A DNA stretch of 64,000 bases. It comes from Sulfuriroseicoccus oceanibius (GTDB taxonomy: Bacteria; Verrucomicrobiota; Verrucomicrobiia; Verrucomicrobiales; SLCJ01). Below, piece after piece: positions 54,515 through 64,000 of this stretch. How positions within the stretch are numbered: the first letter of the stretch is position 1; each line of letters starts with the position of its first letter. Location: assembly GCF_010681825.2 (NCBI RefSeq), contig NZ_CP066776.1:2356001-2420000 (forward strand), given 5' to 3'. Under the pieces are notes generated by a model, which was not told the origin of the DNA, ran no database searches, and was given only the letters and a program-made list of their open reading frames with translations. The translations under genes and the position numbers were made by a program.

Positions 54515-54946
54515 TTACATGAACTCACTCCGGTCCGGATGCGAGAGCATTTTTGGCGACGGCGGGTAACCCGGCTCAAGAATTGTGGCGAACTCAAAAT
54601 CGATCACATAAAAGCGTCCGTCACGGTGATTGTAGGTGATGTTGCGCACCTCTGCGTCGTCATGCCGTACGCCGAAGCTCTCAAGTTCGGCGAAGATCTG
54701 CTGCTTTTTCTCGCCGCTCATCTTGTCCACCCGTGCACCACAGTTTGAGGTCACCAGATAGAGCGTTTCATCATCCGAATCGAGGATCTTTGGCACGAAC
54801 TGACACCCCTTCTCCTCCAAATAGCGAAGCACCCGCACTTCATTCTCGTAGCGCTCCTTGGCTTGCGGACCTTTGAACGTCTTGTGTACGCGGCCGTCGT
54901 AGCCAATCTTAACCGTCGCCCTTACTGTGTTCTTCGCTTCCTGCAT
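54515..54946 (-). CDS. Minimal kinase-like protein (143 residues)
   Basis: A very small protein with the catalytic skeleton of protein kinase-like enzymes: Lys22 (VHKTFKG, ATP lysine), Glu34/Glu36 (ENEVRVLRYLEE, C-helix), an HxD box at His95-Asp96-Asp97 with Asn102 five residues later (HDDAEVRN), and IDFEFA with Asp116 in place of DFG. The N-lobe is short, and there is nothing after residue 143, so the usual large C-lobe helices are missing. It could be an active mini-kinase, a pseudokinase or an aminoglycoside/lipopolysaccharide-kinase relative. It precedes the PP2C gene on the same strand by 59 bp. It is not a truncation by frameshift as far as I can see. Confidence 0.75.
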   Translation of the reverse strand: MQEAKNTVRATVKIGYDGRVHKTFKGPQAKERYENEVRVLRYLEEKGCQFVPKILDSDDETLYLVTSNCGARVDKMSGEKKQQIFAELESFGVRHDDAEVRNITYNHRDGRFYVIDFEFATILEPGYPPSPKMLSHPDRSEFM

Positions 54947-55049
54947 CGCCTCGCATCATCCCTCGATGCGGCCCCAAATTGCAAGACGACATCACCCGAT
55001 GATGGGCGATTCCCGAGATCTTTTCAAAACCCTCTTGTATCGATCAATC

Positions 55050-55065
55050 TGGCATGCATCTTGCT
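55050..55065 (+). promoter_or_regulatory. Sigma-54 promoter upstream of glutamine synthetase
   Basis: TGGCATGCATCTTGCT fits the sigma-54 consensus TGGCACG-N4-TTGCW with one mismatch (C to T at the sixth position); GG and GC are exactly 10 nt apart as required. The expected transcription start is about 12 nt downstream, near 55077, giving a leader of about 85 nt before the glnII ATG at 55162. Nitrogen control by NtrC and sigma-54 is the usual logic for this enzyme. Confidence 0.7.
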
Positions 55066-55161
55066 TTCACCGGAATTGTCTTGTGCTTTCCTAAGCCTCG
55101 CTCTAGGTAAGCGCCTCAGACATTGCTTAACTCAGCGAATACCTGAACACCCGAACCAATT

Positions 55162-56187
<1,026 letters not shown>

Positions 56188-56218
56188 GCTTCCCTCGCGA
56201 TAGCGCGAACCAATTAAG

Positions 56219-56257
56219 AAGCCGCCGTCCGGATCCCTGGGCGGCGGCTTTCTTTTT
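56219..56257 (+). terminator. Intrinsic terminator of glnII
   Basis: A 12-bp stem (AAGCCGCCGTCC with GGGCGGCGGCTT, one G-T pair), 8-nt loop and TTTCTTTTT tail. It lies 31 nt after the glnII stop. Confidence 0.92.
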
Positions 56258-56296
56258 ATACCGGCAGCGACACAAAGATGGACCGCTCCACCACCA

Positions 56297-57679
56297 TCAT
56301 TCGCGCCCACGATAGGGATCAGCAACCCGAACCTGCCAATCACGCAGATACCGCTTGAACGCAGCGATCCGCTCTTGATGCTCCCCTTCATCAACAAGAT
56401 TGCGCAACTCGTTGGGATCCTCCTTCAAATCGAAGAACACATAGCGGTCACTACCGATCCCCCGAGCCTCATCACGATAATAGCGCACCAACTTGTAGCG
56501 AGCATCCCTTACCATTCGCTGCAAGTTCGCATTCGCCCCGTAGATAAACTCACGCGCATCAGCCTTTTCACCACGAATCACTTCACTGAAGTCCACACCC
56601 TCCACCGACTCGGGAACTTCCACGCCAACCATCGCCGCAGTGGTAGGAAACAGATCGTAGAGATACACCAACGCATCACGCACACCACCTTGCGGAACGC
56701 CCGGCCCCGCAATGATCAGCGGAGTGCGCACGCTGTGGGAGTACATCGACATTTTGCCGAGCAGCCCGTGATTTCCTACCGCCAGCCCATGATCCCCCAA
56801 GTAGATCACGATGGTGTTGTCCGTCTTTCCCGCATCGCGCAACGCTTGGAGGATCCGGCCAATCTGCGCGTCCATTTGAGTGATCATTCCATAGTAAGCC
56901 GCAATCTCACCACGCACGGCTCCCTTCGTCCTCGGACGTGGAAGCAGCTTTTCATCACGGATCCCAAAGTAGCCGTCGTCAAACGGATGCTCCGCAAGGT
57001 ACGCAGGCGGCAATGAAACCTCACCATCCGGGTACAAAGCCCGGTATTCAGCAGGAGGTGTCCGCGGATCATGCGGAGCGGTAAAGGCAACGGTGGCAAA
57101 AAACGGCCGGTCATCGCCGGATGTGGACCGCAGGAAGCGAATCGCAGCATCCGCAAACAAAGTGGAGCTGAATCCACGAACAACCTCACCTCCCTCATCA
57201 AAGCTCAGCTGGTGCGAGCCCATCCCCCCTTTGAAAACACGGGACGTCTCCGAGACACCAAAGTCGGACGGACTGCCCCACGTGTTCCACTTACCAGTCC
57301 AAAACGTCCGGTAGCCGGCCTGACGAAAAACCTCGGTCCAGCTGTTCGGGGCCAACGGCCGCCGGAACGACTCCGTGTACCGCGGGTGCATCACCCCATG
57401 GGTAAAGGCACTGCATCCGGTCAAAATCGATGCGCGACTCGGCTGACACGTCGGAATCTCAGCATGCGCATTGCGAAAGACAACCCCTTGCTTCGCCAAC
57501 TGGTCGAGGTGAGGCGTGATGATCTCGTCACACCCCATCGCCCGCACCGCGGCATCCTGGTGATCATCGGAAAACAAGACGAGCACATTAGGGCGCGTTG
57601 CGCCATCTGCATGACCGTTGGCCGACAGAAGCGCCGACAGCGCGGCGACACACACAGGAAGAAATATCTTTGCAATCAT
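56297..57679 (-). CDS. Exported formylglycine-dependent sulfatase
   Basis: A 460-residue type I sulfatase. A signal peptide covers residues 1-24. LFSDDHQDAAVRAMG supplies metal aspartates (38-39), Cys78 in PTCQPSRASILTG is the residue converted to formylglycine (CxPSR), GKWNTWG supplies the lysine, and IVIYLGDHGLAVGNHGLLGK the later Asp-His metal ligands. The C-terminal part (RYVFFDLKEDPNELRNLVDEG) is the usual substrate-binding subdomain. The substrate is likely a sulfated polysaccharide or sugar. The 211 bp upstream contain a terminator for the truB side and no other gene. Confidence 0.92.
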   Translation of the reverse strand: MIAKIFLPVCVAALSALLSANGHADGATRPNVLVLFSDDHQDAAVRAMGCDEIITPHLDQLAKQGVVFRNAHAEIPTCQPSRASILTGCSAFTHGVMHPRYTESFRRPLAPNSWTEVFRQAGYRTFWTGKWNTWGSPSDFGVSETSRVFKGGMGSHQLSFDEGGEVVRGFSSTLFADAAIRFLRSTSGDDRPFFATVAFTAPHDPRTPPAEYRALYPDGEVSLPPAYLAEHPFDDGYFGIRDEKLLPRPRTKGAVRGEIAAYYGMITQMDAQIGRILQALRDAGKTDNTIVIYLGDHGLAVGNHGLLGKMSMYSHSVRTPLIIAGPGVPQGGVRDALVYLYDLFPTTAAMVGVEVPESVEGVDFSEVIRGEKADAREFIYGANANLQRMVRDARYKLVRYYRDEARGIGSDRYVFFDLKEDPNELRNLVDEGEHQERIAAFKRYLRDWQVRVADPYRGRE

Positions 57680-57814
57680 ACGGATTCACCAATTGGAGCC
57701 CCTACCTCAGAAATCAACACCACTGCACAGAATGTTGCAGCAGATAGACAACAATCTACGGCACCGGATCCTTAAGCATTTCGACAAAGTCGAACCAATT
57801 CTCGATCCCACTGC

Positions 57815-57858
57815 AAAAAAAATTGGCCGCTGCCCGGACATTCCGAGCAGCGGCCAAT
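57815..57858 (-). terminator. Terminator of the nusA-truB operon
   Basis: A 12-bp perfect stem ATTGGCCGCTGC/GCAGCGGCCAAT with a 13-nt loop; on the minus strand it is followed by a run of eight T. It lies about 33 nt after the truB stop, ending the translation-factor operon. Confidence 0.92.
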
Positions 57859-57890
57859 GAATGAGACTCTATCGAAGCAATCCCCCCCCC

Positions 57891-58661
57891 CTAGGCACCG
57901 CGCATCAGCGACACCTCAGCCAAGCTGAGAATACGGCCTGCAAGGCTTTCACGGTTGGCAGTCTTAAGCTCTTCAGCGGTCACCACTTTCTCGTGGTCCA
58001 CGGAGAACTTACCGCTGCGTGTACGGCGCAACGCAGAGAGGTGCGCCCCGCACTCCAACTCCTGACCAATGTCGTGAGCATAGGTGCGAACATAGAACCC
58101 CTTGCTGCAAGCAACTGCAAAATCGATCTCAGGCGACTCAAAACGACGGATGGCATACTTCAGCACGCGCACAAAGCGAGGCTCACGCTCAACCGTCTTG
58201 CCCTTACGCGCCAACTTGTACAACGGAACACCGTCTTTCTTGATCGCTGAGACCATCGGCGGCGTCTGATAGAAGTCGCCATTGTACTTGTCAAAAGCAG
58301 CCGTCACGTCATCCAGAGTCAATGGAGGAACCGGCCGCTCTTCCACGATCTCGCCCTCTTTGTCCTGCGAATCAGTCGTCGCACCGAGCGTCATCGTTGC
58401 CTCGTAGACCTTGTGCTCCGCCATCAGCAGATCCTGGAGCTTGGTCGCCTTGCCGAGCAACAAAATCAGCAAACCGGTCGCCATCGGATCCAATGTCCCG
58501 CAATGACCGATCTTCTTCTGGTTGAGCGCTCGACGAGCGATCGCCACCACGTCATGCGATGTCATATCAGGGCCTTTGTCGATTAACAAAACCCCGTCCA
58601 CATTCGGAAGCTGCGGGCGCTTCTTGCCCTTAGGAATTGGATGCCGCTGCGAGTTCATCAT
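57891..58661 (-). CDS. truB: tRNA pseudouridine-55 synthase
   Basis: A 256-residue enzyme forming pseudouridine 55 in tRNA. The catalytic Asp58 lies in KIGHCGTLDPMATGLLIL; other motifs are DGVLLIDKGPDMTSHDVV, YQTPPMVSAIKKDGVPLYKLARKG and CSKGFYVRTYAHDIGQEL. Its start lies inside the 3' end of nrnA (31-bp overlap), so it is translated by coupling. Starts at 58661 or 58658 are possible; a TTG at 58664 is less likely. It is the last gene of the operon. Confidence 0.96.
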   Translation of the reverse strand: MMNSQRHPIPKGKKRPQLPNVDGVLLIDKGPDMTSHDVVAIARRALNQKKIGHCGTLDPMATGLLILLLGKATKLQDLLMAEHKVYEATMTLGATTDSQDKEGEIVEERPVPPLTLDDVTAAFDKYNGDFYQTPPMVSAIKKDGVPLYKLARKGKTVEREPRFVRVLKYAIRRFESPEIDFAVACSKGFYVRTYAHDIGQELECGAHLSALRRTRSGKFSVDHEKVVTAEELKTANRESLAGRILSLAEVSLMRGA

Positions 58662-59643
58662 CAACTGCTGCTAAAAACTTGGTTCGAGCTTCTTCGATCG
58701 GCCCAGCCATGCGGGCACCGGCAGCCATGGCATGGCCACCACCACCGAACTTCAAACACACATTGCACACGTTCACCTTCGGATCCTTCGAACGACTGCT
58801 GACACGGATCTTTCCATCCGGCAACTCTTCGAAGAACACAGCCACCACCACTGAATCAATGGAGCGGATGTGATCGATCAGATCTTCAGAATCATCAGGA
58901 AGCAACTCGAGTCGCTCTTTGGTTGAATTGAGCAACGACCACGAGGCAACGCGGTCACCGGAGCTCAATTCGAGACAGTTGAGCAAATCCTGCAACAAAC
59001 GCACCTTGCGCAATGGCTGGCGATGATAGGTCAACGATGAGATCTCCCCGATGTTCAATCCATCGCGAGTCATCGCCGCGACGACTTCGAACGTGCGCGC
59101 CGTGGTCGATGGAAACTGGAACGATCCCGTGTCGGTGGAGATTGCCACGAACAACGCATCACGCGACCCGGCCGGCACTCCAAGCCCCTGGCTCTTCAGC
59201 AAGTCATAGACAATCTGCCCTGTCGCCGGAGAGTGGGAATCAATCAGATTGATGTCGCCGTACGCCGGATTGCTGATGTGGTGGTCGATGTTGATCACCT
59301 GCATCCCCTTGTCGACAAACAACGCATTCACACCCTCGCCAAGGCGCGGTTGGGTTGCGGTGTCCAATGCAACCATCACCTCAAGGCCCTCAAGCATCTC
59401 GGGCGTGACGTCTGGGACGTGCACCACTTTGTCAGAGCCCTTAAGGAACTCCAAACTCGCAGGCACACCGTCCTCACTGACCATCAACACGCGCTTGCCC
59501 ATCGCTTCGAGGGCGAGCCCAAGCCCCAGCACCGAACCAATCGCATCGCCGTCCGGTCGCACATGAGCCGACAGCAAGAAGCCATCGCGCTCCTTCAGAA
59601 CATCTCCAATCTGCTTGTACAGCAGTTCAACAGAATCACTCAT
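58630..59643 (-). CDS. nrnA: DHH-family bifunctional nanoRNase/pAp phosphatase
   Basis: A 337-residue DHH/DHHA1 enzyme that degrades short RNAs and dephosphorylates 3'-phosphoadenosine 5'-phosphate. Motifs: AHVRPDGDAIGSVLGLGLAL (metal sites, 26-45), VALDTATQPRLGE, the DHH triad at 120-122 (VINIDHHISN), and the C-terminal GGGGHAMAAGARM substrate loop. Its position between rbfA and truB is common in other phyla as well. It overlaps truB by 31 bp and follows rbfA by 26 bp. Confidence 0.93.
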   Translation of the reverse strand: MSDSVELLYKQIGDVLKERDGFLLSAHVRPDGDAIGSVLGLGLALEAMGKRVLMVSEDGVPASLEFLKGSDKVVHVPDVTPEMLEGLEVMVALDTATQPRLGEGVNALFVDKGMQVINIDHHISNPAYGDINLIDSHSPATGQIVYDLLKSQGLGVPAGSRDALFVAISTDTGSFQFPSTTARTFEVVAAMTRDGLNIGEISSLTYHRQPLRKVRLLQDLLNCLELSSGDRVASWSLLNSTKERLELLPDDSEDLIDHIRSIDSVVVAVFFEELPDGKIRVSSRSKDPKVNVCNVCLKFGGGGHAMAAGARMAGPIEEARTKFLAAVDDELAAASNS

Positions 59644-59669
59644 AACAAATCTACACCCCGCGGAACCGG

Positions 59670-60062
59670 TTACTTCTCCTGTTCACCCTTTTCTTCGTCC
59701 TCGGCATCTTCAAGCGGCGCGGTCGGCAGCTCATCGACAGCTTGCAGCGCGTTCAAAGTTTGCACCCCGCGCTCGATCGAGTGGTCGATCTTGAAATGCA
59801 AAATCGGCGTGTAACGCAACACGACACGCTTGCTCAGACGGCTCTGCAACAAACGTCGCTTCTTCTCGAAGATTTCGAGGACTTTGGCCTCGTCCCGAGG
59901 GGAACCAATCACCCCAATGAACACGTGGCACTGCTTCAAATCCGGCGTGATATCCACCCCTTGGATCGAAACAAAGACCCCGTGGAAATCGATCTCCTTC
60001 TGGACAATCTGGCCGAGCTCACGGTGGATCAGCTCACAAACTCTTTTGACGCGCTTACTCAT
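59670..60062 (-). CDS. rbfA: Ribosome-binding factor A
   Basis: A 130-residue 30S maturation factor with the KH-like fold. It begins MSKRVKRVCELIHRELGQI and contains ITPDLKQCHVFIGVIGSP and VLRYTPILHFKIDHSIERG, the conserved strand and helix pattern of RbfA. The C-terminus is an acidic tail (EDAEDEEKGEQEK). The frame extends upstream to 60101, but the ATG at 60062 gives the normal length. Confidence 0.94.
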   Translation of the reverse strand: MSKRVKRVCELIHRELGQIVQKEIDFHGVFVSIQGVDITPDLKQCHVFIGVIGSPRDEAKVLEIFEKKRRLLQSRLSKRVVLRYTPILHFKIDHSIERGVQTLNALQAVDELPTAPLEDAEDEEKGEQEK

Positions 60063-60165
60063 AACTAGTGAACGAAAATCATCTCCGGGGGCCGGAATCA
60101 CCAGTCACTGATGACACCCCGACCACCCGGAGATCTAAATTATCAAACGGTTGGGAAATCCCGAC

Positions 60166-62403
60166 TTAGAGCGACTGCTTGAGCTTCTCCAAGTGGTAGC
60201 ACTCGATGATATCGCCGACCTCGTAGTCGTTGTAGTCACCAAGACGGATACCACATTCGACACCAGTCTTGACTTCCTTGACGTCGTCCTGGAAGCGACG
60301 CAGCGTTCCGAGATCGCCATCGTACACGACCATGCCATCACGCAGCAATCGAGCGTGACCGGTGCGGTCCATCTTGCCGTCGATGACCAAGCAGCCTGCT
60401 GCTTTGCCCTTCTTCGACTTGAAGACCTGCTTGACCTCGGCGTGCCCCACCACATTCTCGCGGGTCTCCTGGTCGAGCATTCCAAGCATCGCGTCCTTCA
60501 CCTGATCGATGAGTTCGTAAACGATCGAGAAGATCTTCACCTGAACGCCTTCGCGCTTGGCAACACGCACCGCGCTGCTCTCGAGCTTGGTGCTAAATCC
60601 GAGCACAATCGCGTCGGAGGCACTGGCGAGGAGCACGTCGTTTTCCGAAATCGGGCCGGCACCACTGTGGATGATGTCCAGATCGATCTTGTCACTCTTG
60701 ATGTCGCCGAGGGCGTTGCAGATCGCTTCCACCGACCCCTGAACATCACCCTTGAGGAGCACCTTGAGGCGCTTCTTCTGGCTAGTGTCCTGAATGTTGG
60801 AGAAAATATCTTCGAGGCGCGTACGCTTCGGCGATTCGAGCTTCTGACGGCGAGCTTCTTCCAAGCGCTCGGCGGATAGCTTCTTCGCATCGCGGTCGCT
60901 CTTCATTTCGACCAGCTCGTCACCCACGTGTGGCGTCTCGCTGAAGCCGAGCACTTCGACAGGCATCGCAGGTCCTGCCTCTTTGACCTTCTCGCCGCGA
61001 TCGTTAATCAACGACTTGATCTTACCGTTGTAAGGTCCGCAGATGAATGGCATGCCCGGACGCAAGGTACCGGAATCCACAATCACGGTCGCAGTTGCAC
61101 CACGCCCCTGCTCAAGACGTGCTTCAATCACAGTGGCACGAGCATTGGCCTTCGGATTGGCCTGGAGTTCAAGCACCTCGGCCTGAAGCGCCATCATGTC
61201 GAGCAACTCGTCGATCCCCTCACCAGTCTGGGCGGAAACCGGCACACAGATGGTGGTTCCACCCCAATCTTCCGGCGACAAGTCGCGCTCTTGCAGCTGC
61301 GCCTTGATACGGTCCGGGTTGGCTGCCGGCAGGTCCATCTTGTTGATCGCCACAATGATCTCAACCCCAGCCGCCTTGGCGTGGTTGATAGCCTCTTCGG
61401 TTTGCGGCATGATGCCGTCATCCGCAGCCACCACGAGCACCACGATATCGGTCACACCAGCACCGCGTGCACGCATTTCGGTGAAGATGGCGTGACCCGG
61501 AGTATCCAGGAATGTGATCTTCGAACCGTTGTGATCCACGCTGTAGGCGCCGATGTGCTGGGTAATTCCACCAGCCTCACCAGCCACCACCTTGGCATCG
61601 CGGATGCGGTCGATCAGCGAGGTCTTGCCGTGGTCGACGTGACCCATGAAAGTAATAATTGGCGCACGCAGGTGAAGCTGCTCCTTCGGCTCTTCTTTTG
61701 GAGCTTCCGGTTCTTCGATCACCTCTTCCACCTTGTGCACACCGCCGCCCTTCTCACGCTTCTCGCGCTCAAAGGCAAATCCGTGCTTTTCGCACAGCTT
61801 CGCTGCCACGTCCGGCTCAATGCTCTGATCCGGGTTGGCAAACACATCCATCTCCATCAAGTCCTTGATCAGATAGAGCGGCTTCAAGCCCATCGCAGCC
61901 GCCAAATCTTTAATCACCACCGGCGGTTTCAGGCTGATCAATTTCTCATCACCCGCTGCAGCGGACTCCTCAACTGGAGCGACCTCGGCTGCCTTCTCTG
62001 CAGCTGGTGCTGGAGCATCCTTTTCAGCTGGCTCATCAGTCTTCTTCTCAGCACCAGGTGCGATACCGGCGCTAGCCAACACAGCAGCAAGTGTGTCGCT
62101 CGACGACGCTGCTTCAGCCTTCTTGGCTTCCTCTTCTTTCAGCTTCGAAATCGGAGGCAGCACATTGGCCTTGCGTGCCGCACCACCGCGCTTCTTCTTC
62201 GGCTTGTCATCGCTGAACAAATCCAACGCGTTCTTTTTCTGTTCCTCAACCGAGTTACGCTTACGCTCCTCCTCTGCAGCTTCCTCCTGCTCAAGCTGAG
62301 CACGACGACGCTGGCGGCGGGACGCAATCTTAGACTTGTCCTCGAGCAGGTCGAGCACTTCCTTCTTCTTCGGCTTTTCGCTTCCGTTGGATTCTTCAGG
62401 CAT
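60166..62403 (-). CDS. infB: Translation initiation factor IF-2
   Basis: A 745-residue GTPase that brings initiator tRNA to the ribosome. The G domain starts at [20 protein letters not shown], then [17 protein letters not shown] and [12 protein letters not shown]; domain II-IV follow, with [17 protein letters not shown] and [20 protein letters not shown]. The N-terminus has a highly charged Lys/Glu/Ala region (1-90 and 120-160), an IF2_N domain near 165-215 ([18 protein letters not shown]). It lies 103 bp upstream of rbfA; the ylxR gene usual between nusA and infB is not in the 177-bp gap. Confidence 0.97.
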   Translation of the reverse strand: MPEESNGSEKPKKKEVLDLLEDKSKIASRRQRRRAQLEQEEAAEEERKRNSVEEQKKNALDLFSDDKPKKKRGGAARKANVLPPISKLKEEEAKKAEAASSSDTLAAVLASAGIAPGAEKKTDEPAEKDAPAPAAEKAAEVAPVEESAAAGDEKLISLKPPVVIKDLAAAMGLKPLYLIKDLMEMDVFANPDQSIEPDVAAKLCEKHGFAFEREKREKGGGVHKVEEVIEEPEAPKEEPKEQLHLRAPIITFMGHVDHGKTSLIDRIRDAKVVAGEAGGITQHIGAYSVDHNGSKITFLDTPGHAIFTEMRARGAGVTDIVVLVVAADDGIMPQTEEAINHAKAAGVEIIVAINKMDLPAANPDRIKAQLQERDLSPEDWGGTTICVPVSAQTGEGIDELLDMMALQAEVLELQANPKANARATVIEARLEQGRGATATVIVDSGTLRPGMPFICGPYNGKIKSLINDRGEKVKEAGPAMPVEVLGFSETPHVGDELVEMKSDRDAKKLSAERLEEARRQKLESPKRTRLEDIFSNIQDTSQKKRLKVLLKGDVQGSVEAICNALGDIKSDKIDLDIIHSGAGPISENDVLLASASDAIVLGFSTKLESSAVRVAKREGVQVKIFSIVYELIDQVKDAMLGMLDQETRENVVGHAEVKQVFKSKKGKAAGCLVIDGKMDRTGHARLLRDGMVVYDGDLGTLRRFQDDVKEVKTGVECGIRLGDYNDYEVGDIIECYHLEKLKQSL

Positions 62404-62580
62404 GAATTATTCGATGGGACAACCGTCAGGCGGTCTTTAGAGATTGCCGCTCCCCCGGGGATCATTCTCCCTCGGTAGGATCGACATGGTGGTAGTGATG
62501 AAAATTTCTAGAATGGGATTTCTGTCGTGCAGTGTCGGTCATTCCCGCCAGTAATCAAGTGACACCAGCGAGGATCACGA

Positions 62581-63852
62581 TCACTCGTCCGAAGCCGCAT
62601 CATTCGCCGCCTTGGCAGCCAATGTTTCGAGGATGCTCTGGGCTTCCTCTTCTCCGAGCGAGGTCATCATCGTGATGTCCTCGGCATCGGCGGTGGCGAT
62701 CACACCGATGGAGTTCAATCCACCGCGGACGAGCTCCACTGCCCACTCAAGTTTGATACCGAGCTCGTCAGCAATTGCCTGGGCCGCCTCGAGCACTTTG
62801 CGCTCGAACTCCTCGTGCTGGCTCTCATCCTTGAGCACCTGCACATCCCAGCCAAGCAGACGCGAGGTCAGACGCGCGTTCTGTCCGCGACGCCCCACAG
62901 CTTTCGGCAACTCTTCCTCGTCGACACGCACTTCGATTTTGCGCTCGTCTTCGAGGATTGTAACTTTGTCGTCCTGAATCTGAGCCGGCTTGAGTGACTC
63001 CTTGACGAATTCACGCAGATTGTCACTCCAGTGGATGATGTCGACTTTCTCGTTGTTCAGCTCGCGCACAATATTCTTCACGCGGGCACCGCGCAAACCA
63101 ACGCAGGCACCAACTGGGTCGATCTTCTCATCGGCACTGAACACAGCGATCTTGGTGCGGTAACCCGCTTCACGCGCCACACCGCGGATCTCCACGGTAC
63201 GGTCCGCCAGCTCGCTGACTTCAAATTCAAACAAACGGCGCACGAAGTTCGGATGCGAACGCGACAACACGATCTCTGGTCCGCGCTGTGTGTTCTCAAC
63301 CGCCACAACGTAAAAACGAAGAATGTCGCCAATGTTGTAAGTCTCGGTCGGAACCTTCTCACGCGAGGTCATCACACCCTCGAACTTACCGAGGCTGACA
63401 ACCACATCGCCACGGTCCAAGCGACGCACTTCGCCCTGAACGATGTCACCGGCGCGGTCCTTGAACTCTTCGTAAATCATCTCCTTCTCCGCCTGACGCA
63501 AACGCTGCATGATCGCCTGACGTGCTGTCTGCGCGGCAATACGACCGAAATCCTTCGGCGTCACCTCAACGTCGATCTCGTCGCCGATCTCAGCATCTTC
63601 CTTGATGCGGCGGGCCACTGGCAGCGCGATCTCCTCGTAGGGCTTGGTCACCTTCTCAGCCACGACCAATGTCGCCAGGGCTTTGATCTTCCCTTTAGCC
63701 GAATCGATATCGACACGCAGCTCACGGGCTGGCCCCACGCTCTTGCGGGACGCGGTAAGCAATGCGCCTTCAATGGCCTCCACCATGGTTTCACGGTCGA
63801 TTCCTTTTTCTCTTTCGAAGTATTCGATGACGGCTAAGAGGTCGCTGGTCAT
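62581..63852 (-). CDS. nusA: Transcription termination/antitermination factor NusA
   Basis: A 423-residue RNA polymerase-binding protein. It begins MTSDLLAVIEYFEREKGIDRE (NusA N-terminal domain) and contains S1 domain residues (GDIVQGEVRRLDRGDVVVSLGKFEG) and two KH domains (GACVGLRGARVKNIVRELNNEKVDIIHW and VGRRGQNARLTSRLLGWDVQV). The C-terminal acidic helical end is short (ITMMTSLGEEEAQSILETLAAKA). The open frame continues through the terminator at 63901-63932, so the ATG at 63852 marks the likely start. Confidence 0.96.
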   Translation of the reverse strand: MTSDLLAVIEYFEREKGIDRETMVEAIEGALLTASRKSVGPARELRVDIDSAKGKIKALATLVVAEKVTKPYEEIALPVARRIKEDAEIGDEIDVEVTPKDFGRIAAQTARQAIMQRLRQAEKEMIYEEFKDRAGDIVQGEVRRLDRGDVVVSLGKFEGVMTSREKVPTETYNIGDILRFYVVAVENTQRGPEIVLSRSHPNFVRRLFEFEVSELADRTVEIRGVAREAGYRTKIAVFSADEKIDPVGACVGLRGARVKNIVRELNNEKVDIIHWSDNLREFVKESLKPAQIQDDKVTILEDERKIEVRVDEEELPKAVGRRGQNARLTSRLLGWDVQVLKDESQHEEFERKVLEAAQAIADELGIKLEWAVELVRGGLNSIGVIATADAEDITMMTSLGEEEAQSILETLAAKAANDAASDE

Positions 63853-63900
63853 GGTGGTGGGTATAAGTCTGAGGAAATTGGGATAATGCCGAGTAGCGCC

Positions 63901-63932
63901 AAAAAAAGGAGTGGGCACTAGCGTCCCACTCC
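63901..63932 (-). terminator. Terminator-like hairpin between the rimP candidate and nusA
   Basis: An 8-bp perfect stem GGAGTGGG/CCCACTCC with a 9-nt loop, followed on the minus strand by seven T. It ends 48 nt before the nusA start and 10 nt after the stop of the partial upstream gene. It may stop most transcription or serve as an attenuator of nusA. Confidence 0.85.
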
Positions 63933-63942
63933 CCAATCCAGT

Positions 63943-64000
63943 TTACGGCTTGGAGTAATCTGCGGCAAAGTAGTCTCCCAAGGCCGCCCTATCAAGCGAA
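63943..64000 (-). CDS. rimP: C-terminal end of a gene upstream of nusA, probable rimP
   Basis: Only 18 residues are visible before the TAA, reading SLDRAALGDYFAADYSKP. By position, directly upstream of nusA, rimP (ribosome maturation factor) is expected; the sequence itself is too short to prove it. The gene runs beyond the right edge. Confidence 0.45.
   Translation of the reverse strand, partial: SLDRAALGDYFAADYSKP

Noticed and set aside
60928-62478. 516-codon plus-strand open frame opposite infB
   Set aside because: Antisense shadow of a universally conserved gene; no domain and unusual His/Leu composition.

Overview
The window looks like a chromosomal segment of a free-living Verrucomicrobiota bacterium. 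The taxon is inferred, not proven. Pointers are a PEP-CTERM exported protein, a formylglycine sulfatase, a DUF4838 glycosidase-like enzyme, eukaryote-type glutamine synthetase II, a cyanide-insensitive-type cytochrome bd, many very short gene overlaps of the ATGA type and weak or absent Shine-Dalgarno sequences. I see no tRNA, rRNA, CRISPR array, insertion sequence or prophage. Genes are densely packed on both strands and base composition looks even.

Layout. 1-8.7 kb: a truncated AspT/YidE-type transporter diverges from cydAB; then mpl (peptidoglycan recycling), an HtrA-type protease, a secreted alpha/beta hydrolase, a YdeI-family protein and a PEP-CTERM protein. 8.9-16 kb (minus strand): lepA-lepB, an adenylate cyclase, a lipoprotein-like hydrolase, a HAD phosphatase and a lipoprotein amidase. 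16-21.3 kb: an MGDG-synthase-like glycosyltransferase coupled to a HAD hydrolase, an ACT-domain protein, a dihydrouridine synthase and glgC. 21.3-29.7 kb: a small unknown protein and a five-gene fatty-acid degradation operon (patatin, AMP-ligase, thiolase, FadJ-like protein, acyl-CoA dehydrogenase) joined by 4-8 bp overlaps or a 14 nt gap. 30-34.7 kb: DUF374 acyltransferase, ankyrin lipoprotein, HAD mutase and a PutP-type symporter.

34.9-38.5 kb holds a porin / FMN-binding protein / two-helix membrane protein / ApbE cluster, read here as an extracytosolic flavin-based electron transfer module. 38.8-47.3 kb carries a DUF4838 enzyme and a 2031-residue exported DUF3857-transglutaminase protein, followed by three abutting short-unit tandem arrays and a row of palindromes. 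47.5-53.4 kb has two metallo-beta-lactamase-fold hydrolases, a Tsp/Prc-type protease, an ECF-like sigma factor and a Nudix-like protein. 53.6-57.7 kb has a PP2C phosphatase beside a 143-residue minimal kinase-like protein, glutamine synthetase II behind a good sigma-54 promoter match, and a sulfatase. The right end is the translation cluster (rimP candidate)-nusA-infB-rbfA-nrnA-truB on the minus strand, with a strong terminator-like hairpin between the rimP candidate and nusA.

The items most worth a second look are the flavinylation cluster, the mini-kinase/PP2C pair, the lipid-degradation operon, the sigma-54 promoter at glnII, the terminator ahead of nusA, and the octamer/nonamer tandem repeats, of which one octamer family recurs behind cydB.
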